Shown one piece after another: positions 33,248 through 41,069 of a stretch of 64,000 bases of DNA; position 1 is the first letter of the stretch, and every line of letters starts with the position of its first letter. Under the pieces are notes generated by a model. The model worked only from the letters and a program-made list of their open reading frames with translations, was not told where the DNA came from and ran no database searches. A program made the translations under genes and the position numbers. The stretch lies in the NCBI RefSeq assembly GCF_000177195.2, contig NC_015953.1:5146001-5210000 (forward strand), read 5' to 3'. The stretch is from Streptomyces sp. SirexAA-E (GTDB lineage: Bacteria > Actinomycetota > Actinomycetes > Streptomycetales > Streptomycetaceae).

Positions 33248-34114
33248 ATGGCACAGGCAGCAGCTCAGGCGCGACAGACCGCGCAGGCGACCATCGGTGA
33301 CAGCGAGTTCGACCGCGACACGGCGGTGACGCTCCGGGAGGAGGGTGTCTACGACGCCGAACTCTCCGCGGGCTGGACGATCATCCAGGCCGTCAACGGC
33401 GGCTACCTGCTGGCGATGCTGGGCCGGGCGCTGGGCGAGGCGCTCCCGCACTCCGACCCCTTCTCCGTCTCCGCGCACTACCTCACGGCCTCCGTCCCGG
33501 GACCCGCCGTGATCCGCACCCAGGTCGTGCGGACCGGCCGCACCCTGTCCACCGGCGAGGCGTCCCTCTTCCAGTACGCCGAGGACGGCACCGAGGTCGA
33601 ACGCATCCGGGTGCTCGCCACCTACGGCGACCTGGACGGTCTCACCGACGAGGTCCGCACGTCCGCCGAGCCGCCCGCCATCCCGCCCCGGGAGTACTGC
33701 CTCGGCCCGAGCGACGGCCCGGCCCCGATCCCCGGCAGCTCCGCCATCACCGAACGGCTCGACATCAAGCTCGACCCGGCGACGATCGGCTGGGCCGTGG
33801 GCGCCCCGTCGGGCAAGGGCGAGATGCGGGGCTGGTTCGGCCTCGCGGACGGCCGTGACGCCGACCCGCTCTCCCTGCTGCTGACGGTCGACGCGCTGCC
33901 GCCGACCTCCTTCGAGCTGGGGCTGAAGGGCTGGACACCCACCATCGAGCTCACCACCCACATCCGCTGCCGCCCGGCCCCGGGCCACCTGCGCGTCTCC
34001 ATCACCACCCGCAACCTCGCGGGCGGCTTCCTGGAGGAGGACGCCGACGTGTGGGACAGCGCCGGACGCCTGGTGGCCCAGTCCCGCCAGCTGGCCCGCG
34101 CCCCGCGCGGCTGA
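33248..34114 (+). CDS. Acyl-CoA thioesterase-like protein (double hotdog)
   Basis: Protein of 288 residues with TesB-like double hotdog layout: N-terminal hotdog (about 20-120, with AVNGGYLLAMLGRAL and FSVSAHYLTASVPGP) and C-terminal hotdog (about 170-285, TPTIELTTHIRCRPAPGHLR and DADVWDSAGRLVAQSRQLAR). Such proteins hydrolyse acyl-CoA thioesters; the C-terminal block resembles the DSxGxLVAQSRQ motif. ATG 33248 fits a leaderless transcript with TACCGT at 33235-33240; GTG 33239 is an alternative. It stands alone. Confidence 0.82.
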   Translation: MAQAAAQARQTAQATIGDSEFDRDTAVTLREEGVYDAELSAGWTIIQAVNGGYLLAMLGRALGEALPHSDPFSVSAHYLTASVPGPAVIRTQVVRTGRTLSTGEASLFQYAEDGTEVERIRVLATYGDLDGLTDEVRTSAEPPAIPPREYCLGPSDGPAPIPGSSAITERLDIKLDPATIGWAVGAPSGKGEMRGWFGLADGRDADPLSLLLTVDALPPTSFELGLKGWTPTIELTTHIRCRPAPGHLRVSITTRNLAGGFLEEDADVWDSAGRLVAQSRQLARAPRG

Positions 34115-34146
34115 GCCCGGGCCCGGGGGCCGGATGACCGCGCGGG

Positions 34147-34152
34147 CATGAT
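34147..34152 (+). promoter_or_regulatory. Candidate -10 box, leaderless WYL regulator
   Basis: CATGAT ends 6 nt before GTG 34159, and no ribosome-binding site is present. Confidence 0.35.
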
Positions 34153-34158
34153 GGGCCC

Positions 34159-35124
34159 GTGAAGTCCGACCGGCTGCTCTCGATCCTGCTGCTGCTCCAG
34201 ACCCGCGCCCTGGTCCCCGCCACCGAGCTGGCCGAGCGCCTCGAAGTCTCCGTACGCACGATCTACCGGGACGTCGAGGCGCTCTCCGCGTCCGGGGTGC
34301 CCGTCTACGCCGAGCGGGGCCGCAACGGCGGCATCGCCCTGCTGCCCGGCTTCCGTACGGACGTCACCGGACTCACCCAGGACGAGTCGCGCGCCCTGTT
34401 CGTCCTCGCCGCCCAGGGCGCGCACACCGCCCTCGGCCTCGACGCCGCGCTCGGCTCCGCCCTGCGCAAGGTGATGGCCGCGCTCCCCGCCCCGCACCGG
34501 CCCGCCGCCGAGCAGACCAGCCGCCGCATCCTGGTGGACCCGGTCCGCTGGATGAGCGGCCCGCCCACCGCCGTCGACGTGGGCGACCTGCACGACGCGG
34601 TCTTCGCCGACCGCCGGCTGCGCCTGCGCTACCGGCACAGCGGCACGGACACCCCGCGCACCTACACCGTGGACCCCTACGGCCTCGTCGTGAAGGCGGG
34701 CGTCTGGTACCTGATCGCCGACCTCGACGGGGAGCCCCGGCTCTTCCGTGCCGACCGGGTCCGGCAGGCGGCCCTCACCGAGGAGCCCGTGGTCCGCAGG
34801 GCGGGCGTGGAACCGGCCGACGTGTGGGAGGCGCTGCGCCGCCAGGTCGAGGAGCGGCCCGGCGGCGTACGGCTGCGGGTGCGCGTCCACCGGTCGCGGC
34901 TGGACCTCTTCGTACGCCTGCACACCGGGGAGCTGACGGGGCCGCCCGAACCGGAGGAGGCGGGGGAGTGGGTACGGGCCGAGCTCGCGGTGCCCGAGGT
35001 GGCCTGGGCCCGTTCCCTGATCTCCTTCGGGCCGAACCTGGAGGTGTGTTCACCCCCCGAGGCCCGCGGGCTGCTCGCCGAGGCCGCGGCGGCCGTCATG
35101 GAGCTGTACGCAGGAAACGGGTGA
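34159..35124 (+). CDS. WYL-domain transcriptional regulator (YafY type)
   Basis: Regulator of 321 residues: an N-terminal DeoR-like helix-turn-helix (about 1-60: LLSILLLLQTRALVPATELA then EVSVRTIYRDVEALSASGVP), and a WYL domain (about 135-210) with VWYLIADLDGEPRLFRADRV. WYL domains bind nucleotides or nucleic acid ligands in several regulators. No divergent partner gene is adjacent, so its target is unknown. Its 3' end overlaps the end of the opposite hydrolase gene by 29 nt. Confidence 0.88.
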   Translation: MKSDRLLSILLLLQTRALVPATELAERLEVSVRTIYRDVEALSASGVPVYAERGRNGGIALLPGFRTDVTGLTQDESRALFVLAAQGAHTALGLDAALGSALRKVMAALPAPHRPAAEQTSRRILVDPVRWMSGPPTAVDVGDLHDAVFADRRLRLRYRHSGTDTPRTYTVDPYGLVVKAGVWYLIADLDGEPRLFRADRVRQAALTEEPVVRRAGVEPADVWEALRRQVEERPGGVRLRVRVHRSRLDLFVRLHTGELTGPPEPEEAGEWVRAELAVPEVAWARSLISFGPNLEVCSPPEARGLLAEAAAAVMELYAGNG

Positions 35125-35932
35125 GCGCGGCGGTCAGTTCGGCCGGCGCGTCCTCCTGCACGAGGTGCCCCGCCCCGTCGATCAGCCGCAGTTCGGCGTC
35201 CGGTACGAGCGCGGCCAGCTCATGGGCGCGGGCGACGGGGATCCAGGTGTCCTCGGTGCCCCAGCAGATCAGTACGGGCAGGTCCAGCTCCCCGTAACGG
35301 CCCTGGATCTCGTCGGTGAACCGCTGGTCGTTCTGGGCGATCTGCCGGTAGAAGGCGGGCTGTCCGGCCGGGGTGCACCAGGGATCGACGAGCCGGTCGA
35401 GCACGTCCGGGCGCAGCCCCGGGTGGCTCGCGGAGCTCACGTACTCCTTCACCAGGGCGCGGTGCAGCGCTGCCGGCAGGGCGCCGAAGGCGTCGGAGCG
35501 GCCGCCCAGCAGCCGGTAGGCCGGTGAACCCCACGGGGCCAGCGCCACCGGGTCGACCAGGGCGAGGCGGCGGTAGCGGGCGCCGTGCAGGAGGTGGGCG
35601 CGCAGGGCGACGCAGCCGCCGAAGTCGTGCGCCACCACGGCGGGTTCCGGCAGCTCCCAGTGGCCGAGCAGCTCGGTCAGGACCCGGCCCTGGGCCCCCA
35701 GCGACACATCCTGGCCCTCGTACCGGGCGGACACCCCGTAGCCCGGCAGATCCCACACGTGGACCCGGTGGTCCTGGGCCAGCGCACGGGCGATGCCGCG
35801 CCAGACGTACGAGGAGAAGGGCGTCCCGTGCACCAGGACGACGGGCGGTGCGTCCGCTGGGCCGAGCACGGCCCAGCGCACCTCGCCCGAGGAACTGTCG
35901 AAGGTCCGGTCGAGAATCCAGTCGTCGCTCAT
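35096..35932 (-). CDS. Alpha/beta hydrolase with Asp nucleophile
   Basis: Hydrolase of 278 residues. HGTPFSSYVWRG gives the oxyanion-hole loop, the nucleophile elbow reads AHDFGG (Asp at about 98, not Ser), a later Asp lies in WGTEDTW and the base is in DGAGHL. An Asp nucleophile is the mark of epoxide hydrolases and haloalkane dehalogenases. The dehalogenase Trp after the Asp is absent (Phe here), so an epoxide or related hydrolase is more likely. It follows the TetR gene on the same strand after 94 nt and may be in its transcript. Confidence 0.82.
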   Translation of the reverse strand: MSDDWILDRTFDSSSGEVRWAVLGPADAPPVVLVHGTPFSSYVWRGIARALAQDHRVHVWDLPGYGVSARYEGQDVSLGAQGRVLTELLGHWELPEPAVVAHDFGGCVALRAHLLHGARYRRLALVDPVALAPWGSPAYRLLGGRSDAFGALPAALHRALVKEYVSSASHPGLRPDVLDRLVDPWCTPAGQPAFYRQIAQNDQRFTDEIQGRYGELDLPVLICWGTEDTWIPVARAHELAALVPDAELRLIDGAGHLVQEDAPAELTAALTRFLRTAP

Positions 35933-36026
35933 GCCGACGAGGCTAAGGGCTGTCCCCGTACGGCCCCGGGGTCGGTACCGCTGCGGTGTGCGCCCCTTGT
36001 GCGCCCCCGCGTGCGCCCGCGCTGGC

Positions 36027-36650
36027 TCAGGAGTCCAGCCAGTGCGCCCGGCCCAGGGTGACCAGCCGGAGCTGGCGCCGGGCGGTGCGGACCACCTCGC
36101 GCTCGTCCTCGGGCCCCGCCGCGTCGAGCAGCGCGGAGGCGGTGAGCACCATGTGGTCGACGTACAGGCCGCCCAGCATCAGCAGGTCCTGCCGGTCCCA
36201 GCCGGCCGACTGAGGCTCCGTGGCGATCGCCCGTGCCACCTCCTCGGTGAACGCGCGCAACTGGGCGGCTATCGCCTCCCGGACCGGGCCCACGCCCCCG
36301 TGCTGCTCGCGGGCGATGAAACGGAAGTGGGCGGGCTGCTCGGCGACGTGACGGGCGATCAGGACGACACTGCGGTCCAAGCGTTCCTCGCTGTCCCCGG
36401 TGTCCGCCAGGATGGCGCCGATCATGCCGTGCAGGCTGCCCAGGGCCTCCTCGACGAGCGCCACACCGAGCGCCGCCACCCCGTCGAAATGGCGGTAGAA
36501 GGCGGTCGGGGCCACCCCCACGGCTCGCGTCACCTCACGCAGACCCAGGCTGCTCAGGCTCTTCTCCTCCAGCAGCGTCAGCGCCGCGTCCAGGAGGGCC
36601 TGGCGGGTCTTCAGCTTCTGGGCCTGGCGGATGCCGGGGGTGTGACTCAT
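36027..36650 (-). CDS. TetR family transcriptional regulator
   Basis: Repressor of 207 residues. The helix-turn-helix is at about 15-60 (QALLDAALTLLEEKSLSSLG then LREVTRAVGVAPTAFYRHFD), the rest helical. ATG 36650 is chosen by family alignment; no clear ribosome-binding site precedes it, so the message may be leaderless. The upstream in-frame start at 36695 would read through the repeat. It is divergent from a small membrane protein gene, with two related 20-bp repeats between them. The LGLREV-GVAPTAFYRHF region resembles fatty-acid-type repressors, but the target is uncertain. Confidence 0.87.
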   Translation of the reverse strand: MSHTPGIRQAQKLKTRQALLDAALTLLEEKSLSSLGLREVTRAVGVAPTAFYRHFDGVAALGVALVEEALGSLHGMIGAILADTGDSEERLDRSVVLIARHVAEQPAHFRFIAREQHGGVGPVREAIAAQLRAFTEEVARAIATEPQSAGWDRQDLLMLGGLYVDHMVLTASALLDAAGPEDEREVVRTARRQLRLVTLGRAHWLDS

Positions 36651-36655
36651 GCCAT

Positions 36656-36731
36656 TCAGTAAACAACCGTTCTCCGACGGCAGGAAGGGGTACACGTACT
36701 AGACTTGAAAGTCAGTGAACAGTCGTACTCC
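36656..36731. promoter_or_regulatory. Paired candidate operators, TetR / small membrane gene
   Basis: Two direct copies of TCAGTRAACARYCGTWCTCC (36656-36675 and 36712-36731, 16 of 20 identical), 56 bp apart, one next to each divergent gene. The second overlaps an inverted repeat GTGAACAG-N12-CTGTTCGC. A separate GACTT-GA-AAGTC palindrome is at 36702-36713. Confidence 0.55.
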
Positions 36732-36756
36732 CAACTGTTCGCGGAAAGGGGCTCAC

Positions 36757-36912
36757 ATGTTCGTCCTCGTCGCCGCCCTGCTCCTGCTGGGTGTGGTCCT
36801 CGGAGCCGTCGCGCACCTGCCGGTGCCCCTGGCCCTGACCGCCGCGGGCGTGATCGGCCTGTGGCTGGTGGCCTTCGGCGTCCGTGAGGGGCTGGCCCGC
36901 CGGACCCGCTGA
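36757..36912 (+). CDS. Small hydrophobic membrane protein
   Basis: Protein of 51 residues made of two transmembrane segments (FVLVAALLLLGVVLGAVA and VPLALTAAGVIGLWLVAF) with a positively charged C-terminus REGLARRTR. ATG 36757 has AAAGGGG with about 6 nt spacing. Function unknown. It is divergent from TetR with shared operators, so it is the likely regulated target. Confidence 0.75.
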   Translation: MFVLVAALLLLGVVLGAVAHLPVPLALTAAGVIGLWLVAFGVREGLARRTR

Positions 36913-37008
36913 ACCGCCGCCCTCCCGGCCGAACCCTGACCGCTGTCCGGCCGTTCCCCGGCCGTTCCCGACCGTCTTCCCGCCACCGGAACCGGAGGTG
37001 TCCGCACC

Positions 37009-37305
37009 ATGGCACTCGCCACCGCACCGGGCCGCCGCAGCCGCCGTACCACCGACCACGCGAAGACCTCGGGGGAGGCGGACTCCCTCGCCGTCGCCTC
37101 GTTCGTCCTCGGGCTGCTGGGCCTGCTCGTGATGAACATCCTGCTCGGGCCCGCCGCCATCGTGATGGCGTCCATGGCGCTGGCCCGCTCCACCGCACGG
37201 CGCGGCCGCGCCCTGCTCGGCCTCGCCCTCGGCGTCGCCGACCTGGTGGTCCTCGCCGTCCTGGTCACCGTGAACGGCACCGTCTCCTGGAGCTTCGGGG
37301 GCTGA
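37009..37305 (+). CDS. DUF4190-like small membrane protein
   Basis: Protein of 98 residues: a basic, Arg/Thr-rich N-terminus (about 1-25), then two hydrophobic hairpins (SLAVASFVLGLLGLLVMNIL and GLALGVADLVVLAVLVTVNG). The SLAVASFVLGLLG block is characteristic of DUF4190 proteins, which are of unknown function. ATG 37009 has GGAGG about 9 nt upstream. It is 96 nt beyond the small membrane protein and may be co-transcribed. Confidence 0.75.
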   Translation: MALATAPGRRSRRTTDHAKTSGEADSLAVASFVLGLLGLLVMNILLGPAAIVMASMALARSTARRGRALLGLALGVADLVVLAVLVTVNGTVSWSFGG

Positions 37306-37388
37306 CCCCGGGCGCCGCCGCGCCCCGGCCGGTCCGCCCCGTGGGGCGGTGAGGCCATGCGCCTGCCGTGAGCCCCACCGCGGGCTCG

Positions 37389-37394
37389 TAGACT
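37389..37394 (+). promoter_or_regulatory. Candidate -10 box, leaderless cysteine desulfurase
   Basis: TAGACT ends 9 nt before ATG 37404 with no ribosome-binding site between. Confidence 0.45.
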
Positions 37395-37403
37395 CGGGGC
37401 ATC

Positions 37404-38573
37404 ATGGCCTACCTCGACCACGCCGCGACCACGCCGATGCTTCCGGAGGCGATCGCGGCGATGACCGCGCAGCTCGCCGTCACCGGCAACGCGTCCTCCC
37501 TGCACGCCGCCGGGCGCCGCGCCCGCCGTACCGTCGAGGAGTCGCGGGAGACCCTCGCCGAGTCCCTCGGCGCCCGCCCCAGCGAGGTGGTCCTCACCTC
37601 CGGCGGCACCGAGGCCGACAACCTCGCCGTCAAGGGCCTGTACTGGGCCCGCCGCGACGCCGACCCCCGGCGCACCCGGGTCCTGGCCAGTCCCGTCGAG
37701 CACCACGCGGTGCTGGACGCCGTGGACTGGCTCGCCGAGCACGAGGGTGCGCGAGTCGAGCACCTCCCCGTCGACCGCTACGGGCGCGTCCACCCGGACG
37801 CCCTGCGCGAGGCGATCCTCCGCGACCCCGACGACGTCGCGATGATCACCGTGATGTGGGCCAACAACGAGATCGGCACCGTCATGCCGGTCCGTGAGCT
37901 GGCCGAGGTCGCCCGGGAGTTCGGCGTACCGATGCACGCGGACGCGGTGCAGGCGTTCGGGCAGCTGGACGTCGACTTCGCCCGGTCCGGGCTGGCGGCG
38001 ATGACCGTCAGCGGGCACAAGATCGGCGGCCCGTTCGGTATCGGCGCCCTCCTCCTGGGCCGGGACCAGACCCCCGTCCCCGTCCTGCACGGCGGAGGGC
38101 AGGAGCGGCACGTGCGCTCCGGCACCCTGGACGTCCCCGCCGTCGCCGCGTTCGCGGTCGCCGGCCGGCTCGCCGCCGAACGCCGCGAGGAGTTCGCCCA
38201 CGAGGTCGGAACGCTCCGCGACACGCTGGTCGACGCCGTGCGGCAGGCCGTCCCCGACGCCCTGCTCGGCGGCGACCCGGCGCCCGGGGGCCGGCTCCCC
38301 GCCAACGCCCACTTCACCTTCCCGGGCTGCGAGGGCGACTCCCTCCTGCTGCTGCTCGACGCCCAGGGCATCGAGTGCTCCACCGGCTCGGCCTGCACGG
38401 CGGGGATCGCCCAGCCCAGTCATGTGCTGCTGGCGACCGGCACCGACCCCGACCTGGCCCGGGGCACCCTGCGCTTCTCGCTCGGCCACACCTCGACGAA
38501 GAGGGACGTCGAGGACCTGGCCCGCGCCATCGGCCCGGCCGTGGAGCGCGCCAGGACCGCCGGGCTCAGCTAG
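37404..38573 (+). CDS. Cysteine desulfurase (IscS/NifS type)
   Basis: PLP enzyme of 389 residues that takes sulfur from cysteine, leaving alanine, as an enzyme-bound persulfide. It has the N-terminal YLDHAATTP, GGTEADNLA, NNEIGTVMPV, PLP lysine Lys206 in TVSGHKIGGP, and catalytic Cys331 in STGSACTAG. This short active-site loop is of the IscS/NifS class. The mnmA gene follows, with one amidase gene on the opposite strand between, so it probably supplies sulfur for tRNA 2-thiouridine. Its 3' end overlaps the amidase end by 8 nt. Confidence 0.93.
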   Translation: MAYLDHAATTPMLPEAIAAMTAQLAVTGNASSLHAAGRRARRTVEESRETLAESLGARPSEVVLTSGGTEADNLAVKGLYWARRDADPRRTRVLASPVEHHAVLDAVDWLAEHEGARVEHLPVDRYGRVHPDALREAILRDPDDVAMITVMWANNEIGTVMPVRELAEVAREFGVPMHADAVQAFGQLDVDFARSGLAAMTVSGHKIGGPFGIGALLLGRDQTPVPVLHGGGQERHVRSGTLDVPAVAAFAVAGRLAAERREEFAHEVGTLRDTLVDAVRQAVPDALLGGDPAPGGRLPANAHFTFPGCEGDSLLLLLDAQGIECSTGSACTAGIAQPSHVLLATGTDPDLARGTLRFSLGHTSTKRDVEDLARAIGPAVERARTAGLS

Positions 38574-39276
38574 GGCCCGAGGAGGCGGCGGAGGGACCGG
38601 CGGAAGGGCCGGTGGACGCCGCGCGCACCAGCTTCATGTAGCGCTTCCAGTCCCAGTGCGGGCCGGGATCCGTGTGGTCGGTGCCCGGCACCTCCACGTG
38701 CCCGATGATGTGCTCGCGGTCCACCGGGATGCCGTACCGCGCGCATATGGAGGCCGTCAGGCGCGCCGACGACTCGTACATCGCCGTCGTGAAGTCCTGC
38801 GGGCGGTCGACGAAGCCCTCGTGCTCGATCCCCACGCTGCGCTCGTTGAACGAGCGGTTCCCGGCGTGGTACGCCACGTCCAGCTCGCGGATCATCTGCG
38901 TGACCCCGCCGTCCTGGCCCACGATGTAGTGGGTCGCCGCCTGGTGCGCCGGGTCCTGGAAGACCTTGACCGCGCTGGCGTAGCTGCCCTGCGTGACATG
39001 GATGATCACCCGGTCCACGTCGTAGTCGCCGGGGCGGTCGGCCCGCCGCCAGTTCGCCTCCGAGGCCGCGATCCAGCGCGCTCCGGCGTAGTCCAGCTCA
39101 CCGGGCTCGCGCGGCTTGTCGACGCCGGGCACCCGCCACCAGACGCGCCGGATCTGCTCCGCGGCCAGCGCGCCGCCGCCCACGACGGCCGCGCCACCGC
39201 CGATGAGCAGCGAGCGCCTGCTGATGCCGCGCCCGGGTCCCTTCCCCGACGGCCCGGCGTTCCTGTTGGTCCCCAT
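38566..39276 (-). CDS. Tat-exported N-acetylmuramoyl-L-alanine amidase
   Basis: Peptidoglycan amidase of 236 residues with an Amidase_2 (PGRP-like) domain. N-terminal ISRRSLLIGGGAAVVGGGAL is a twin-arginine signal. Zinc ligands are expected in VIIHVTQG, AYHAGNRSFNERSVGIEHEG and the later HTDPGPHWDW (His and Asp), as in zinc amidases that cleave MurNAc-L-Ala. The tail is Ser/Pro-rich. ATG 39276 is 61 nt from the divergent mnmA start. It may act in cell wall turnover during growth or spore formation, by inference. Confidence 0.88.
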   Translation of the reverse strand: MGTNRNAGPSGKGPGRGISRRSLLIGGGAAVVGGGALAAEQIRRVWWRVPGVDKPREPGELDYAGARWIAASEANWRRADRPGDYDVDRVIIHVTQGSYASAVKVFQDPAHQAATHYIVGQDGGVTQMIRELDVAYHAGNRSFNERSVGIEHEGFVDRPQDFTTAMYESSARLTASICARYGIPVDREHIIGHVEVPGTDHTDPGPHWDWKRYMKLVRAASTGPSAGPSAASSGPS

Positions 39277-39322
39277 GGGAGCGACAACGCATATCGGCGA
39301 GCATTCGGTTCCCGGGGCCCCG

Positions 39323-39328
39323 TACCCT
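39323..39328 (+). promoter_or_regulatory. Candidate -10 box, leaderless mnmA
   Basis: TACCCT ends 9 nt before ATG 39338 and no ribosome-binding site intervenes. Confidence 0.45.
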
Positions 39329-39337
39329 GGACGAGCT

Positions 39338-40471
39338 ATGACTCAGACCTCCCAGCGCCCCCTCCGTGTGCTCGCCGCCATGTCGGGCGGTGTCGACTCC
39401 GCCGTCGCGGCGGCCCGCGCCGCCGAGGCAGGCCACGACGTGACCGGTGTGCACCTCGCCCTCTCCGCCAACCCGCAGTCCTTCCGGACGGGCGCGCGCG
39501 GCTGTTGCACCATCGAGGACTCCCGTGACGCCCGCCGCGCGGCCGACGTCATCGGCATCCCGTTCTACGTCTGGGACCTGGCGGAACGCTTCCGCGAGGA
39601 CGTCGTGGAGGACTTCGTCGCCGAGTACGAGGCGGGGCGCACCCCCAACCCGTGCCTGCGGTGCAACGAGAAGATCAAGTTCGCCGCGCTCCTCGACAAG
39701 GCGCTGGCCCTCGGCTTCGACGCCGTCTGCACCGGCCACTACGCCACCGTCGTCCTCACCGAGGACGGCACCCGGGAGCTGCACCGCGCCTCGGACATGG
39801 CCAAGGACCAGAGCTACGTGCTCGGCGTCCTGGACGAGAAGCAGCTCGCCCACGCGATGTTCCCGCTCGGCGACACCCTGACCACCAAGGACGAGATCCG
39901 GGCCGAGGCCGAGCGCCGCGGCCTCGCCGTCGCCAAGAAGCCCGACAGCCACGACATCTGCTTCATCGCCGACGGCGACACCCAGGGATTCCTGGCGAAC
40001 CGCCTGGGCGGTCCCGCCGAGGGCGACATCGTCGACGAGGCGGGGACGAAGGTCGGCACCCACGAGGGCGCCTTCGGCTTCACGATCGGCCAGCGCAAGG
40101 GCCTGCGCATCGGCCACCCCGCCCCGGACGGCAAGCCGCGCTACGTCCTGGACATCTCCCCGGTGAACAACACGGTCACCGTCGGTCCTGTGGAGGCCCT
40201 GGACGTCACCGCCCTCACCGCCATCCGCCCCCGCTGGTGCGGCACCGCCCCGTCCGGGCCCGGCACGTACACCGCGCAGCTGAGGGCCCACGGCGGCGAG
40301 ACCGAGGTGACGGCGGAGCTGGTCGACGGCACGCTGAACGTCTCCTTCACCGAACCGGTACGGGGCGTGGCCCCGGGGCAGGCGGTCGTGCTCTACGACG
40401 GCACCCGGGTCGTCGGATCGGCCACCATCGCGACGACGGTACGGCGGGAGACGGCGGCCGCGTCCGGCTGA
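39338..40471 (+). CDS. mnmA: tRNA-specific 2-thiouridylase MnmA
   Basis: tRNA U34 2-thiolation enzyme of 377 residues for tRNAs Lys, Glu and Gln. PP-loop AMSGGVDSAV (about 14-23) activates the uridine. The first catalytic cysteine lies in NPCLRCNEKIKF and the second in SHDICFIADGD. GFTIGQRKGLRIG marks the domain that recognises the tRNA. The upstream cysteine desulfurase on the same strand is the expected sulfur donor. ATG 39338 fits a leaderless message. Confidence 0.95.
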   Translation: MTQTSQRPLRVLAAMSGGVDSAVAAARAAEAGHDVTGVHLALSANPQSFRTGARGCCTIEDSRDARRAADVIGIPFYVWDLAERFREDVVEDFVAEYEAGRTPNPCLRCNEKIKFAALLDKALALGFDAVCTGHYATVVLTEDGTRELHRASDMAKDQSYVLGVLDEKQLAHAMFPLGDTLTTKDEIRAEAERRGLAVAKKPDSHDICFIADGDTQGFLANRLGGPAEGDIVDEAGTKVGTHEGAFGFTIGQRKGLRIGHPAPDGKPRYVLDISPVNNTVTVGPVEALDVTALTAIRPRWCGTAPSGPGTYTAQLRAHGGETEVTAELVDGTLNVSFTEPVRGVAPGQAVVLYDGTRVVGSATIATTVRRETAAASG

Positions 40472-40532
40472 CCGGACAGGGCCGGGGCGGCCACCCCGGC
40501 ACCGGCCGCCGCACGGCGCCGAGACGGTGCGA

Positions 40533-40558
40533 GGGTCCGCGGAGCGCCCCGCGGACCC
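40533..40558. terminator. Bidirectional hairpin between convergent genes
   Basis: Perfect 10-bp stem GGGTCCGCGG / CCGCGGACCC with a 6-nt loop, between mnmA and the secreted SH3 protein gene. Confidence 0.7.
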
Positions 40559-40583
40559 GACCGCTACCGCCCGTCGTACCGCG

Positions 40584-40949
40584 TCACGCCCCGAACGCGA
40601 CGCACTCCGAAGCGACCCACCCGTCACGGCCGTTGATCCGGATCGTGGACCAGTACGTCCCGCCCCCGCACGACGTGTAGCTCTGGCCCTTGGTCTGGGT
40701 GTCCAGCTTCGAGCCGCACGAGAGCTTGGCGCCCGCCGCCAGCGTGCCGAGGACGGAGTACGTCTGGCCCGGACCGCTACGGATGTTCAGCACCGACCCC
40801 GAGACGTTGTGCACGTAGCAGGAGGCGGCCGGCGCCACGGCGGCCGCGTCCTTCCGGGCGTGCGGGGCCGCGGTGGCCGTCGTGCCCGCGAGCCCGACCA
40901 TCGCGACGGCGGCCAGGCCCGCTACCGCCGTCTTCACCGATATGCGCAT
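40584..40949 (-). CDS. Secreted SH3-like domain protein
   Basis: Small exported protein of 121 residues. A classical signal peptide (AVAGLAAVAMVGLAG, then ATA-A cleavage near residue 28) is followed by a bacterial SH3 fold: SVLNIRSGPGQTYSVLGTLA, KLSCGSK and DGWVASECVAFGA. Four cysteines (about 44, 78, 94 and 116) could form two disulfides. Such domains bind cell wall or peptides. ATG 40949 has a strong GGAAGAGGGAG region upstream, and a 16-bp tandem repeat lies just beyond. Confidence 0.83.
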   Translation of the reverse strand: MRISVKTAVAGLAAVAMVGLAGTTATAAPHARKDAAAVAPAASCYVHNVSGSVLNIRSGPGQTYSVLGTLAAGAKLSCGSKLDTQTKGQSYTSCGGGTYWSTIRINGRDGWVASECVAFGA

Positions 40950-40967
40950 GACGTCTCCCTCTTCCGT

Positions 40968-40999
40968 AGGTCACATGATCAAGAGGTCACATGATCAGG
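40968..40999. repeat. Tandem 16-bp repeat upstream of the SH3 protein gene
   Basis: AGGTCACATGATCAAG and AGGTCACATGATCAGG are head-to-tail (15 of 16 identical), 18-50 nt upstream of ATG 40949. Position and AT content suggest a regulator site or the promoter itself. Confidence 0.75.
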
Positions 41000-41069
41000 A
41001 GCACCTTAAGTGCTCCGCCGCGCATCGTGATCGTGCCGGTGGAGGGGTACGGGGCACGGGCGCCGGCGG

